A stretch of DNA of 64,000 bases from Mycolicibacter heraklionensis (GCF_019645815.1 NZ_CP080997.1:4096880-4160879); one strand, 5' to 3'. Shown: positions 42,345-52,263, counted from the first letter of the stretch. The notes: a model not told the origin generated them from the sequence alone. Translations and numbers: made by a program.

Positions 42345-43789
42345 GGCGTGGGACCCCCTTCCGCGGGCAACGGCCCCGGCGGCGGTCCGGGCGGCGGCGG
42401 ACCGCCCGGCAGCAGCATCCCGTCGAAGGTGGTCGGACTGGGCAGCGGCGCACCAGGGATCAGCGGCGGTGTCGCTGCGGCGGGCAGGCCGTCGGGCGCG
42501 TAGGAGCCGCGCGGCTGCAACGGATCCGTCCACCCCGGCGGGGGCGGGACGTCGCCGTTCAACCCGGTGTAGGCCGAAATCGACGGCGTCTGTTCCGGCA
42601 GGTTTCCCGGGTGCTCGGCGTGCGGCATCAACGCCGGGTCGGTGTAGATCAACTTGTCCGGGCTGGCCGCCTTGGTCAGGTACGGGGACATCGGCAACGG
42701 GAGCCCGTTGAAATTCAGCAACCGCATGGCCGGGCCCAGGTACTGCTCGCACAGCTTGCCGGTCTCCATCGACGTCACATTGCCGACCGCACCGGTCATC
42801 GTGCAGATCGCCTGAACCGGGTTGCTGAAGTTGGCGAACGCGAACGAACCCACCGGGGTCCCGCTGGTCACGTTGTACATGTTGAGCGTGTTCGCGATCG
42901 CGTTCGGGGTGATGTGCAGGATATTGCGGATCGCATTCTTCGAATCGACCAGCGTCTGACTGACGTTGGCCACGCCCTGCAGCGCCTCGGCGGTTTCGGC
43001 GCGGCTCCCCGCTACAAAATCCCGCACCGTGTCGATCGCGCCGGCGAAGTCGGTGAGAGCTGCATCCAAGTTGGATCGACTGTCGTTGACCACGCTCGTC
43101 AACGTGGCGAGCCGCGATTCGAACACCACGATCTGCTGATCGCTGTCGCGCAGTGCGGTCACGAAAGTCTGTAGACCCGAGATGATGTCGATGATATTGC
43201 CGCTGCCCTCGGCGAAGATCCGGGCCACGCCGGAGAGCTGCTTCAGCGTCTCGCGTAGTTTGGCACCGTTGCCGTCCATCGCATTGGCCGCGCTGTCGAT
43301 GAACCGCGACGCCGACGTTCCCGAGACCCCGCTGCGCGGCCCCAGTTCGGCGGCAAGCCGGTTCAACTGGGTCTTGACCTCGTCCCACTCGACCGGGACC
43401 GCGGTGTGCTCGCGCGGGATCACCGCGCCGTCGGGCAGGGTCGGCCCGTCGCCGCGATGGTAGGCGGGCGTCAGCTGGACGAATCGTGCCGCCACCAGGT
43501 TGGGCGCGACGATGACGGCTTTGGCCTCGGCCGGGATCGGCACTTTGCGGTCGACGCGCAGGGTGAGCTTGGCCTGGGTGCCCTGGGGTTCGATGCGGTC
43601 GATGCTGCCGACCTTCACCCCGGCGACCCGGACCTCGTCACCGGGATAGATCGCGGTCGCAGTGGAGAAGTACGCGGTGATCCGGGTCGGTTTCAGGACG
43701 GTCTGGCGGACCAGGATTCCCGCACCCGCAAGTAGCAGCAGCGCGGCCAGCGCGCTGACCGCGATCTGCAGTGGCGTACGAGTCTTCAT
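42341..43789 (-). CDS. mceD: Mce-family protein MceD
   Basis: Protein of 482 aa: an anchor (IAVSALAALLLLAGAGILV), the MCE domain (RITAYFSTATAIYPGDEVRV, VKVGSIDRIEPQG) and a long coiled helix. The C-terminus is a Pro/Gly-rich tail of about 100 residues, typical of MceD. Start overlaps the mceC stop and end overlaps mceE, both as ATGA. Confidence 0.92.
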   Translation of the reverse strand: MKTRTPLQIAVSALAALLLLAGAGILVRQTVLKPTRITAYFSTATAIYPGDEVRVAGVKVGSIDRIEPQGTQAKLTLRVDRKVPIPAEAKAVIVAPNLVAARFVQLTPAYHRGDGPTLPDGAVIPREHTAVPVEWDEVKTQLNRLAAELGPRSGVSGTSASRFIDSAANAMDGNGAKLRETLKQLSGVARIFAEGSGNIIDIISGLQTFVTALRDSDQQIVVFESRLATLTSVVNDSRSNLDAALTDFAGAIDTVRDFVAGSRAETAEALQGVANVSQTLVDSKNAIRNILHITPNAIANTLNMYNVTSGTPVGSFAFANFSNPVQAICTMTGAVGNVTSMETGKLCEQYLGPAMRLLNFNGLPLPMSPYLTKAASPDKLIYTDPALMPHAEHPGNLPEQTPSISAYTGLNGDVPPPPGWTDPLQPRGSYAPDGLPAAATPPLIPGAPLPSPTTFDGMLLPGGPPPPGPPPGPLPAEGGPTP

Positions 43790-44880
43790 CGGGGCGGCAG
43801 GTCTCCTGGTTGCGGAATCCCATTGACCGGGAACGGAAGTTCGGCACGCGGACCGGCATTGTCCGGGGGCTGACCGGCGTCGACACCACGCCGGAAGCCA
43901 AAGATGTAGTCCAGGAACGGCTGGAGCAGCTGCGGCAGGAACAGGTTCGGCACATAGGCGCTGTAGTAAGCACCGTTTGACACCGTCTCGCCCTGGGTGA
44001 GTTCGTATTTCGCCAGGCCGGGCAGAGCCTTGGCAAGGTTGTCCCGGTTCTTCTCCAGGATCTTGTTCAGCGCGATGACCTTGTTCAGCGTGGGTCGCAG
44101 CTGTTCGTTGTTCTGGGAGACGAGTTCGGACAGCTGCCGCGACACCGCCGATGTGCTGACCAGCAGGTTGACGATCGCCTGCCGCCGGGTGTTGAGCACG
44201 TCGACGAGACTGTCGGCGTCCAGGATCAGCGAGTTGATCTGCTGGCTGCGTTCGGAGAGCACACCGGTGAGCTCGGCGGCCGACTTCAGCAGGTCGGCAA
44301 GGCCCTCATTGCGACTGTTCACCGCCCGGGACAGCCTGCTCAGGCCATCGAACGTCGGCCCCAGCTGCGGAGCGATCTGGTCGATGGTCTCCGAGAGGGT
44401 GTCCAACGACCGGTTCAGCGACTCGGTGTCAGTACCGGCGGTGTTCGTGGTGAGTTCACCGACCACGTCGACCAGCGAGTACGGCGACGACGTGCGGGTG
44501 AGCGGGATGACCTCGAGCGGGTGCATCTTGCCGCTGCCTGCCGGCTCCACGGTCAGCACCCGCTCACCGAGCAGCGACCCGGTGCGGATGTGCGCCGTGG
44601 TCTGCCCGCCCAGCCCATACTTGCCCGCCAGCGTGAAAGTCACCAGGGCGTCACCGTTGTCGAGTGCGACATCGGTGACCGAACCGACCTTGATTCCCGA
44701 CAGCGTGACGTCGGCACCGGTACTCAGGCCACCGGCTTCGGCGAACCGGGCCTGGTATCGCACGCAGGTGGCCCACTGGATCAACTGCTCGGGCTGCAAC
44801 CCGATCGCGACGATGAACGCGACCACCACAACGCCGATCAGACCCATGCGCATCAGATGGCTGCCGTGATACCTCAGCAT
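43786..44880 (-). CDS. mceC: Mce-family protein MceC
   Basis: Protein of 364 aa: an anchor (IGVVVVAFIVAIGLQPEQLI), the MCE domain (FAEAGGLSTGADVTLSGIKV) and a helical channel part. A short Pro-rich tail ends it. ATG 44880 is the only sound start; the extra ORF residues to 45021 lie inside mceB. The gap to mceB is 46 bases, the only sizeable gap in the cassette. Confidence 0.9.
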   Translation of the reverse strand: MLRYHGSHLMRMGLIGVVVVAFIVAIGLQPEQLIQWATCVRYQARFAEAGGLSTGADVTLSGIKVGSVTDVALDNGDALVTFTLAGKYGLGGQTTAHIRTGSLLGERVLTVEPAGSGKMHPLEVIPLTRTSSPYSLVDVVGELTTNTAGTDTESLNRSLDTLSETIDQIAPQLGPTFDGLSRLSRAVNSRNEGLADLLKSAAELTGVLSERSQQINSLILDADSLVDVLNTRRQAIVNLLVSTSAVSRQLSELVSQNNEQLRPTLNKVIALNKILEKNRDNLAKALPGLAKYELTQGETVSNGAYYSAYVPNLFLPQLLQPFLDYIFGFRRGVDAGQPPDNAGPRAELPFPVNGIPQPGDLPPR

Positions 44881-44926
44881 CGGCGCGCCCCCCGCCGCAC
44901 CGGCGCGGTACCGGACAGCACCGCGC

Positions 44927-45955
44927 TCAGTCGGTGTCGCTGCATCGGCCCTCCTCCGCTTTGATCCACGGGAACACCGCAGTGCGGCCCTGGGTGTCGC
45001 TGACCCGGATCTGGACAGCACACAGGTAGTACTGGATGAACCCGCCGTACGCCCCGAGCCGGATGGCCTTGCGGTAGTTCTCCGGCGCCTTCTGCAACGA
45101 CATGTCCAGGCCGGCCAGGTCGGCGTTGATCGCGGTGGTCAACCGATCGACCTGGGTGATGGTGTTGGTCAGTGGATCGCGGGCGTTGCCAAGCAGGTCG
45201 GCCAGCGACGCGGTGCCGCGGTCCAGGGCCGTGACCGCGGTCCCGATCGGGTCGCGGTCAGCCGCCAGTCCGGCGACCAGCTTGTTGAGTCGGTCGATCG
45301 CCCCGGAGAATCGCTTGTCTCCGTTGGACAGGGTCGCCAGCGTCGTGCGCAGTTGGTCGATCAGGGACTGGATCACTTCGTTGTTGTCGGCCAGGGAGTT
45401 CGAGAACGACGACGTCCGCGACATCAGTGAGTCGATGGTGCCGCCCTGGCCCTGCATGATCTGGATCAACGAGGCCGTGAGCGAGTTGACGTCTTGGGGA
45501 TTCAGTCCCCGGATCACCGGCTTGAGACCGTTGAGCAGCAGGTCCAGGTCCAGGGCCGGCGCGGTCCGTTCCAGCGGGATCTGCGCTCCCTTTCCCAACA
45601 GCTGGGTCGAGCCCGGCCCATCGGTCAGCTCCAGGTAGCGGTCGCCGACCAGGTTGAGGTAGCGCACCGAGGCCTGGGTGCCGGTGGTGAGTGGAATGTT
45701 GCGGTCGGCCTGGAACTTCACCAACACCGTGCCGTCCGAACGCAGCGCCACGCCGCCGACCGTGCCGACCCGCACGCCGGCGACCCGCACGCTGTCGCCG
45801 GCCTTGAGCCGGGATGCGTCGGCGAAAACGGCCTGGTAGCCCACCGTGGGTCCGGTCCGGACCTCAGCGAAGATCGCGAACAGAAATATCGTCGCCAGCA
45901 CCATCACCACGGCGTAGACGCCGAACTTGATCAGAGTTCCCAGCCCGCTTCTCAT
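44927..45955 (-). CDS. mceB: Mce-family protein MceB
   Basis: Protein of 342 aa: an anchor (FGVYAVVMVLATIFLFAIFA), the MCE domain (VFADASRLKAGDSVRVAGVR) and the helical part, with a pair of Cys near the C-terminus. It is the usual short member of the set. ATG 45955 overlaps the mceA stop as ATGA. Confidence 0.92.
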   Translation of the reverse strand: MRSGLGTLIKFGVYAVVMVLATIFLFAIFAEVRTGPTVGYQAVFADASRLKAGDSVRVAGVRVGTVGGVALRSDGTVLVKFQADRNIPLTTGTQASVRYLNLVGDRYLELTDGPGSTQLLGKGAQIPLERTAPALDLDLLLNGLKPVIRGLNPQDVNSLTASLIQIMQGQGGTIDSLMSRTSSFSNSLADNNEVIQSLIDQLRTTLATLSNGDKRFSGAIDRLNKLVAGLAADRDPIGTAVTALDRGTASLADLLGNARDPLTNTITQVDRLTTAINADLAGLDMSLQKAPENYRKAIRLGAYGGFIQYYLCAVQIRVSDTQGRTAVFPWIKAEEGRCSDTD

Positions 45956-47253
45956 CCCGGCATCCCCACCTGAGCGCTGTTGCGCGGCGGCCCACCGATC
46001 GGCCCGAACAGCGCCTGCTTGAGTCCATCGGAGTTGAGCAGGATGCCCTGGTTGCCGTAGTCGTACGGGTTGGCGCCGACGTCGGCGACCAACGCGGGCA
46101 CCCGGTACTCCGGCGGCACGTCGGGCAGGCCCAGTTCCGTGCAGTAGGAACGGTCGGAGCGGGCCGCCACCTTCGGCAGGTGGTCGGGGTAGCGGTAGCG
46201 TTCCTTGGCCAGGGTGAAGCTGGCGGTGATGATGATGCCGGGGACGTCGAACGGCGGGGAGTTGGCGAACGGCACCAAGCCGCCGATCGCGCAGCCGAGC
46301 TCCTCGTGGTACTTGTCCAGCAGCGCGGCGGTGGGCTCCAGTACCTGCGTCAGGTCGGTCAACCCCTGCCGGTTGTCCCCCAGCACCTCGTTGCCGGTGT
46401 CGGCCAGCCCGATGGCGCTGAGCAGGAAGGTGTCCAGGCTGTTGCGCTCTTGCACGATGCTGTCACTCATGGTGCTGGTGGAGTTCAGTGCGGCGGTGAG
46501 GTCCGGTGCCGCATCGGCGTAGGACCGGAACACCGGCGCCATGGCGGCGGCCTCGTGTTCGAGGGTGCCCAGGCTGGGCTCGATCTCGGCGAGCAGCTTG
46601 TCGAAGTCGGTGAGCGCCTGCCCCAGCTTCTGGCCTCGTCCGTTGAACGCCGTCGAGACCGCACTCAGGGTCTCGTTCAGCTTCTTCGGGTCGATTTTGT
46701 CCAGGACCCGCACCAGCTGCTGGAAGACCGTGTTGATCTCGACGGTGACGTGCTGGCCCGCCAGCACCTGGCCGGCGTGCATTCGGGCCGTCACCGGATC
46801 GGGCGGCGGCACCAGGTCGACGAATTTGGCGCCGAACACCGTCGACGACGCGATCCGGGCGCTGACGTTGGCCGGTATCCGCGACAGTTGCGCCGGTTCC
46901 ATCTTCAGGTGCAGCACCGCGGTGCCGTCCGGCTTGGCCTCGATGTCACCGACCTTGCCGACCTGCACACCACGGATCTTGACCTTGGCGTCGGGATACA
47001 TCACCAGGCCAGCGCGCTGCGAGAGAACAGTGACCGGCACGGTACGAGTGAAGCTGCCCCGGAACAGCCCGATCGGCAGTCCGATGAGCGCCGCGATCGT
47101 CACGACCGTCGCCAGCCCGATCAGCGGGCGTAGGTAAGCGGGCTGCTGGCGCCTCGCACCGGTGGGCCGGTGCCGGCCCGCGCCGGCCGGCCCTCGGTTC
47201 GGATCGTCGAGGTGGCCGCCCAACGGCGGATCCGCGGTCGCTCCCAGAACCAT
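45952..47253 (-). CDS. mceA: Mce-family protein MceA
   Basis: Protein of 433 aa. A cytoplasmic N-terminus of about 40 residues rich in Gly, Pro and Arg precedes the anchor (LIGLATVVTIAALIGLPIGL), then the MCE domain (QRAGLVMYPDAKVKIRGVQV) and helices. MceA opens the cassette. In other mycobacteria yrbEA and yrbEB precede it; here the next gene upstream, after about 205 bases, is a CoA-transferase in the same direction. Confidence 0.92.
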   Translation of the reverse strand: MVLGATADPPLGGHLDDPNRGPAGAGRHRPTGARRQQPAYLRPLIGLATVVTIAALIGLPIGLFRGSFTRTVPVTVLSQRAGLVMYPDAKVKIRGVQVGKVGDIEAKPDGTAVLHLKMEPAQLSRIPANVSARIASSTVFGAKFVDLVPPPDPVTARMHAGQVLAGQHVTVEINTVFQQLVRVLDKIDPKKLNETLSAVSTAFNGRGQKLGQALTDFDKLLAEIEPSLGTLEHEAAAMAPVFRSYADAAPDLTAALNSTSTMSDSIVQERNSLDTFLLSAIGLADTGNEVLGDNRQGLTDLTQVLEPTAALLDKYHEELGCAIGGLVPFANSPPFDVPGIIITASFTLAKERYRYPDHLPKVAARSDRSYCTELGLPDVPPEYRVPALVADVGANPYDYGNQGILLNSDGLKQALFGPIGGPPRNSAQVGMPG

Positions 47254-47458
47254 TACCGCCCCGTCGCTGAGGCGTTGAGGCAGACGTCATCGTGTGCCGA
47301 GATCACCGCTGCCGCCCCCTTCCACGATGGTTACCGCTGACACCGCAGTTGGACCCCCGAAGAGTTGTACGCACTGTGCCACACCAGGGGCACCCGGCGG
47401 GTGGCGTTTGCGGTTCAACCGGCACGGCATCGAGATCTCCCTGCTGCTACTCGATGGC

Positions 47459-48664
47459 CTAGGTGACCGCGCCGACGGTCTTGAGTTCGATGATGCGGTC
47501 CCAGTCCAGGCCGAGCTCGGCCAGGATTTCATCGGTCTGCTCGGCGAATCCGGGTGCCGGCCCGGTCTCCGGCGCGGTCACGTCGAACTGCACCGGATTG
47601 GCCACCAACTCCAGTTCACCGGCCTGCACGATGTATTCGTTCGCGCGGATCTGCGGGTCCTGAGCGGCCTGCAGGGTGTCCTGGACCGGCGCCCACGGTC
47701 CGGCCAGAGTGGCGAAGCGCTCGCTCCACTCCGGCAGCGTCCGCTTGGCCATTGCCGCGCGCAGGATCTCCACGGCGGCCGGGGTGTGCTCGGCGAACGA
47801 CTGCGCGGTGGCGAACCGTGGATCGTCGATGTGCTCGTCGAGTTCCATGTGCCTGCACACGTCGGCCCAGAACTTGGTGGGCTGCATCATGACAAACGAG
47901 ATGTAACGCTCATCGGCGGTCGCGTAAACCCCAACCAGCGGATTGATCGGCGAGCCATGGACACCGGGCGGCTGTTGGATCAGACGCTCGCCCAGATGAC
48001 TGGTCAGGGCGACGGTGTGGCCCATGGCCCACAGGCCACTGCCCAGCAGGGACACGTCCACCACCGACGGCTCACCGGTGCGCTCGCGCTTGAACAGTGC
48101 GGCCGCGATACCACCGGCCAGATTGGTTCCGGAGATGGTGTCGCCGTAGGCGGGTCCGGGCGGGCCGATCATGCCCTCGATACCGGGCGGGGTGATGGTC
48201 GCGGCGGTACCGGCGCGGCACCAGAACGCGGTCATGTCGTAGCCGCCCTTTTCCGATTCGATGCCGCGGGGACCCAGCGCGCTGCCGCGCGCGTAGACGA
48301 CTTTCGGGTTGACCGCGCGGATGTCCTCGACGTCCATGGCGAACTTCTTGCGGTGGCCGGGCAGGAAACTGGTCAGGAAAACGTCTGCGCGCTTTGCCAA
48401 TTCGAGCAGCACCTCGTGACCCTCGGGCGTTGAGACGTCCAGACCGATACTGCGCTTGCCGCGGTTGGCGTGTTCGATGTTGGGGTTCGGGTCGCCCTCG
48501 ACCCGCAGCATGCCGGTTTGGCGCAGCCCGCGCTGCGGGTCGCCGGTCACCGCGTGCTCGACCTTGATGACCTCGGCGCCCCACTCCGCCAACACCGCAC
48601 CGGCAGAGGGAACGAACCCGTACATCGCGACTTCCAGCACGCGAACGCCTTCGAGCGGCCTCAT
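47459..48664 (-). CDS. CaiB/BaiF CoA-transferase
   Basis: Class III CoA-transferase of 401 aa: VRVLEVAMYGFVPSAGAVLA at the start, NRGKRSIGLDVSTPEG, and the Asp region YGDTISGTNLAGGIAAALFK. A single copy, unlike the tandem enzyme at 3564-5966. ATG 48664 overlaps the aldehyde dehydrogenase stop as ATGA. It would make a CoA ester from the acid that the dehydrogenase forms. It may be transcribed together with the mce genes downstream. Confidence 0.93.
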   Translation of the reverse strand: MRPLEGVRVLEVAMYGFVPSAGAVLAEWGAEVIKVEHAVTGDPQRGLRQTGMLRVEGDPNPNIEHANRGKRSIGLDVSTPEGHEVLLELAKRADVFLTSFLPGHRKKFAMDVEDIRAVNPKVVYARGSALGPRGIESEKGGYDMTAFWCRAGTAATITPPGIEGMIGPPGPAYGDTISGTNLAGGIAAALFKRERTGEPSVVDVSLLGSGLWAMGHTVALTSHLGERLIQQPPGVHGSPINPLVGVYATADERYISFVMMQPTKFWADVCRHMELDEHIDDPRFATAQSFAEHTPAAVEILRAAMAKRTLPEWSERFATLAGPWAPVQDTLQAAQDPQIRANEYIVQAGELELVANPVQFDVTAPETGPAPGFAEQTDEILAELGLDWDRIIELKTVGAVT

Positions 48665-50163
48665 CCAGCGGCTCCGGCGACCGGCACGGCGAACGTCTTG
48701 CTCTCCAGAAATTCCTCGAGTCCGGCGACGCCCATCTCGCGGCCGATGCCGGACTGCTTGTATCCCCCGAACGGCGCGTCCGGGCTGAAGTAGTTGCCGC
48801 CGTTGATCGAGAACGTTCCGGTCCGGATCCGGCGGGCCAGCGCCACCGCACGGTCCTGGCTACCGAAGACCGCACCGGACAGTCCGTAGATCGAGTTGTT
48901 GGCGATCCGGACCGCATCGTCGTCGTCGTCATAGCCGATCACCGTCAGGACCGGTCCGAAGACTTCCTCCTGGGCGATCTCGCTGTCGGGGTCAACATTG
49001 GTCAACAGCGTTGGGGTGTAGAAGAATCCGGGATCGACCTTCTCGCCGCCAGTCACCAGGGTGGCGCCGGCGGCCACCGCGCGCTGCACCATGGCGTCGA
49101 CCTTGTCGCGCTGCTTGGCGCTGATCAGCGGGCCCATGTAGGTCGTGGGGTCGGTCGGGTCTCCGTAGCGCACGTGGGAGAAGTTGGTCTTGATCATCTC
49201 GACGATCTCGTCGTGATGACGCTTGGGCACCAGCAGCCGCGACGTCAGCGCGCAGCCCTGGCCGGCGTGGGTGACCATCGAGAACGCGGCGAACACCGCG
49301 GCCATGTTGAAGTCGGCGTCGTCGAGGACGATCGCCGCGGACTTGCCGCCCAACTCCAGGAAGACCCGCTTGAGCGTCCCGCTGGCGGCGGCCATGATCG
49401 CCCGCCCGGTCGGGGTGGAGCCGGTGAAGGTGACCATGTCCACGTCCGGGTCGGTGGTCAGCGCGGCACCGACCGCGGGGTCCGAGGAGCTGAGCACGTT
49501 GACCACGCCGGGCGGGATGTCGGTGTGGTTGGCGATCAGCTCACCGAGGGTCAGCGTGACCAGCGGGGTGTCGGGCGCGGCCTTGAGCACGATGGTGCAC
49601 CCGGCGGCCAGCGCCGGGGCGAGCTTCGCCAGGGCCAGCTGGTTGGGGTAGTTGTAGGCGATGATCGCGGCGACGACGCCGGCGGCTTCCTTCTCCACCC
49701 AGCGGTGGTGCTGCATCCCGCGACTCTCGACGTTGCCGAGGTCTTCGGTCATCGGATAGTCCTTGAGCAGATCGGCGTAGTAGCGCACGATCGCGATCGG
49801 CCCGTCGAGCTGCGCACCCTGGGTCAGTGCCGCGGTGGCGCCGACCTCGGCGATGGTGAGCGCGGCGAATTCGTCACGGTGCTCGACGAGCGCACGGTGC
49901 AGCTGGTCCAGGCAGCGGACTCGCAGTTCGGTGTTGGTGGCCCACTCGCCCGCGTCGAAGGCCCGTCGCGCCGCGGCGACGGCGGCGGTCGCCTGCTCGA
50001 CACTGGCTTCCGGGGCGTATCCCAGGATTTCTCCGGTGGCCGGGTTGAGCGACGGGTACGTCTTGTCGGCACCCACCAGCTCACCGTTGATCAGCAGTCG
50101 CCGGGCGACAGTCCCCCCTGCGGAGCCATCGGTGATGGTCTCTGCCGTGTCCTGCGCATGCAT
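48661..50163 (-). CDS. Aldehyde dehydrogenase
   Basis: NAD(P)-dependent aldehyde dehydrogenase of 500 aa: cofactor site VTFTGSTPTGRAIM, ELGGKSAAIVLDD with the catalytic Glu region, and the nucleophile in HAGQGCALTSR. The C-terminus has GGYKQSGIGREMG as in the family. ATG 50163. It is the first gene of the minus-strand CoA-transferase unit, divergent from the SDR genes across 219 bases that hold a motif copy at 50345-50359. Confidence 0.94.
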   Translation of the reverse strand: MHAQDTAETITDGSAGGTVARRLLINGELVGADKTYPSLNPATGEILGYAPEASVEQATAAVAAARRAFDAGEWATNTELRVRCLDQLHRALVEHRDEFAALTIAEVGATAALTQGAQLDGPIAIVRYYADLLKDYPMTEDLGNVESRGMQHHRWVEKEAAGVVAAIIAYNYPNQLALAKLAPALAAGCTIVLKAAPDTPLVTLTLGELIANHTDIPPGVVNVLSSSDPAVGAALTTDPDVDMVTFTGSTPTGRAIMAAASGTLKRVFLELGGKSAAIVLDDADFNMAAVFAAFSMVTHAGQGCALTSRLLVPKRHHDEIVEMIKTNFSHVRYGDPTDPTTYMGPLISAKQRDKVDAMVQRAVAAGATLVTGGEKVDPGFFYTPTLLTNVDPDSEIAQEEVFGPVLTVIGYDDDDDAVRIANNSIYGLSGAVFGSQDRAVALARRIRTGTFSINGGNYFSPDAPFGGYKQSGIGREMGVAGLEEFLESKTFAVPVAGAAG

Positions 50164-50344
50164 CCAAGCCTCCCGGCGGGGTAACTAGATTCTCATCTGC
50201 GGCGAATCATACATCTCGCATGTGAGAACTCAAGAGTGCATGAAAAGCCTTGCGGCCTGCACTTCTACGACAGGAGTTAATGCGGCTGCGGCATTTTCGC
50301 TGCTGGGAGGCGGTCCGAACGCGCCTTGCCAGAAACAGTTGTGC

Positions 50345-50359
50345 GAGAGTACGATTCTC
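50345..50359. promoter_or_regulatory. Copy 3 of the GRRADTNNNRTTCTY motif
   Basis: GAGAGTACGATTCTC, 23 bases before the SDR start. ATTCTCA also occurs at about 50189 beside the aldehyde dehydrogenase start. Confidence 0.5.
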
Positions 50360-50382
50360 AATGCTCGGAAAGGAGATTCTTT

Positions 50383-51105
50383 GTGACCGAGACGGGCCTC
50401 GTACGAACTGCTGTCGTGACCGGGGGCGCCTCGGGCATCGGCGCGGCAGTCGCGAACCGCTTGCGCGCCGACGGCCACCGGGTGGCCATCATCGATCTCA
50501 AACCCGACGGCGGTCAGGATCTGGCCTTCGCCGCCGACGTGACCGATCGCGCACAGATCGACGCCGCGCTGTCGCAGATCCGCGAACGGCTGGGGCCGGT
50601 CACCATCCTGGTCAACGCCGCCGGCAAAGACGGCTTCAAGAAGTTCAGCCACATCAGCTTCGAAGACTGGCAGCAGATCATCGACATCAACCTCAACGGT
50701 GTCTTCCACACCATTCAGGCGGTGCTGCCGGACATGATCGAAGCCGGCTGGGGCCGCATCATCAACATCTCCTCGTCGAGCACGCACTCCGGTACTCCCT
50801 ATATGGCGCACTATGTTGCGGCCAAGTCCGCGGTGAACGGACTCACCAAAACCCTGGCACTGGAGTACGGCCCGAGCGGTATCACGGTCAACGCCGTGCC
50901 ACCGGGCTTCATCGACACCCCGATGCTGCGCAACGCCGATCGTCAAGGGTTCCTCGGCAACATCGAGGACAACATCGCCAAGACCCCCGTGCGCCGCATG
51001 GGTAAGCCCGAAGACATCGCGGCGGCCTGCGCGTTCCTGGCGTCCGAGGAGGCCGGCTACATCACCGGGCAGATCCTGGGCGTCAACGGCGGCCGGAACA
51101 CCTGA
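50383..51105 (+). CDS. SDR-family oxidoreductase
   Basis: Short-chain dehydrogenase of 240 aa: AVVTGGASGIGAAVANRL, NAAGKDG near residue 80, and the catalytic YVAAKSAVNGL after INISSSS. It ends GYITGQILGVNGG. GTG 50383 has AAAGGAG seven bases before it and is chosen over 50326. It is the first gene of the plus-strand SDR/ferredoxin/P450 unit. Confidence 0.92.
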   Translation: MTETGLVRTAVVTGGASGIGAAVANRLRADGHRVAIIDLKPDGGQDLAFAADVTDRAQIDAALSQIRERLGPVTILVNAAGKDGFKKFSHISFEDWQQIIDINLNGVFHTIQAVLPDMIEAGWGRIINISSSSTHSGTPYMAHYVAAKSAVNGLTKTLALEYGPSGITVNAVPPGFIDTPMLRNADRQGFLGNIEDNIAKTPVRRMGKPEDIAAACAFLASEEAGYITGQILGVNGGRNT

Positions 51106-51144
51106 CACTCGCCACACAAATCGAGCACTAAGAAAGGAACCGCT

Positions 51145-52005
51145 GTGGGACGCGTTGCCGGAAAGGTCGCATTCATCACGGGGGCAGCCCGCGGCCAGGG
51201 CCGCAGCCACGCGCTGCGACTGGCCGAGGAAGGCGCCGACATCATCGCCGTCGACCTGTGCCAGGACATCGAGACGATCGGCTACCCGATGGCGCGGCCC
51301 GAGGACCTCGAGGAGACCGCCAAGCTGGTCGAGAAAACCGGGCGCGGCATCGTCACCGCGCAGGCCGACGTGCGGGACGCGGCGGCGCTCAAGACCGCGC
51401 TCGACGCCGGTCTCGCCGAGTTCGGCAAGCTCGACATCGTCGTCGCGCAGGCGGGTGTGGCGGGCATGAAAGGCAACCCACCGCTGCAGGCCTGGACCGA
51501 CGTCATCAACACCAACCTGGTCGGAACCATCAACGGCATTCAGGTCGCGCTGCCCCACCTGTCCGAGGGAGCCTCGATCATCGCCACCTCCTCGGCAGCG
51601 GCGTTGATGGACGCCCACCAGAAGGCCAACCCGGGCGGCGACCCGGGCGGGATGGCCTACATGACCTCTAAGCGCCTGATCGCGCAGTACGTGCACGACC
51701 TCGCAACGGAGTTGGCGGTACGCGGCATCCGCGCCAACGTCATTCACCCGACCAACTGCAACACCGACATGTTGCAGAGCGAGCCGATGTACCGCTCCTT
51801 CCGGCCCGACCTCGAGCATCCGACCCGTGCCGATGCCGAACCGGTCTTCTATGTCCAGCAGGCGATGAAGGTGCCGTTCATCGAACCCGAGGACATCTCC
51901 AACGCGGTGCTGTGGCTCGCCTCCGAGGAGGCCCGCTACGTCACGGGCATGCAGCTGAGGGTCGACGCCGGTGGCTACCTCAAGTGGTACGACTACCACG
52001 TCTGA
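51145..52005 (+). CDS. Mycofactocin-coupled SDR oxidoreductase
   Basis: Protein of 286 aa with the hallmark start GKVAFITGAARGQGRSHALR and the long insertions VDLCQDIETIGYPMARPEDL and LMDAHQKANPGG, the catalytic YMTSKRLIAQYV, and the ending YVTGMQLRVDAGGYLK. Members hold NAD(H) tightly and pass electrons to the peptide redox factor mycofactocin. No mycofactocin genes are in the window, so the factor must come from elsewhere in the genome. AAGAAAGGA lies before GTG 51145. It probably oxidises an alcohol made by the following P450. Confidence 0.9.
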   Translation: MGRVAGKVAFITGAARGQGRSHALRLAEEGADIIAVDLCQDIETIGYPMARPEDLEETAKLVEKTGRGIVTAQADVRDAAALKTALDAGLAEFGKLDIVVAQAGVAGMKGNPPLQAWTDVINTNLVGTINGIQVALPHLSEGASIIATSSAAALMDAHQKANPGGDPGGMAYMTSKRLIAQYVHDLATELAVRGIRANVIHPTNCNTDMLQSEPMYRSFRPDLEHPTRADAEPVFYVQQAMKVPFIEPEDISNAVLWLASEEARYVTGMQLRVDAGGYLKWYDYHV

Positions 52006-52068
52006 TGGCGCCCGTGGTTTCGCCGGGCGTGATGCAGCGCACCGAAATCGGTTGAAAGGAGCGAGAAC

Positions 52069-52263
52069 ATGAAGGTTTCCGTCGACGGACAGCGCTGCCA
52101 AGGGCACACGCTGTGCGCGATGATCGCGCCCGATTCCTTCGTGCTCAACGACATTGACGGCACTTCGTCGCCGGTGTCCGAAGTGGTTCCCGCCGATCAG
52201 CAGGATGCCGTGCGCGAGGCCGCACACTCCTGCCCCGAACAAGCCATTCTCATCGAGGAATGA
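52069..52263 (+). CDS. Small 3Fe-4S-type ferredoxin for a P450
   Basis: Ferredoxin of 64 aa. Cysteines in RCQGHTLCAM (C-x5-C) and SCPEQAI give three ligands. AAAGGAG lies before ATG 52069. Its stop overlaps the P450 start as ATGA, so it is the natural donor for that P450. Confidence 0.93.
   Translation: MKVSVDGQRCQGHTLCAMIAPDSFVLNDIDGTSSPVSEVVPADQQDAVREAAHSCPEQAILIEE

Noticed and set aside
42345..43388. N-terminal extension of MceE, giving 735 codons
   Set aside because: It covers mceD in another frame; the lipoprotein signal at 42344 sets the start.
47287..47532. Minus-strand ORF before mceA, considered as a yrbE remnant
   Set aside because: Hydrophilic, Ser/Arg-rich and without membrane segments; nothing like a permease.
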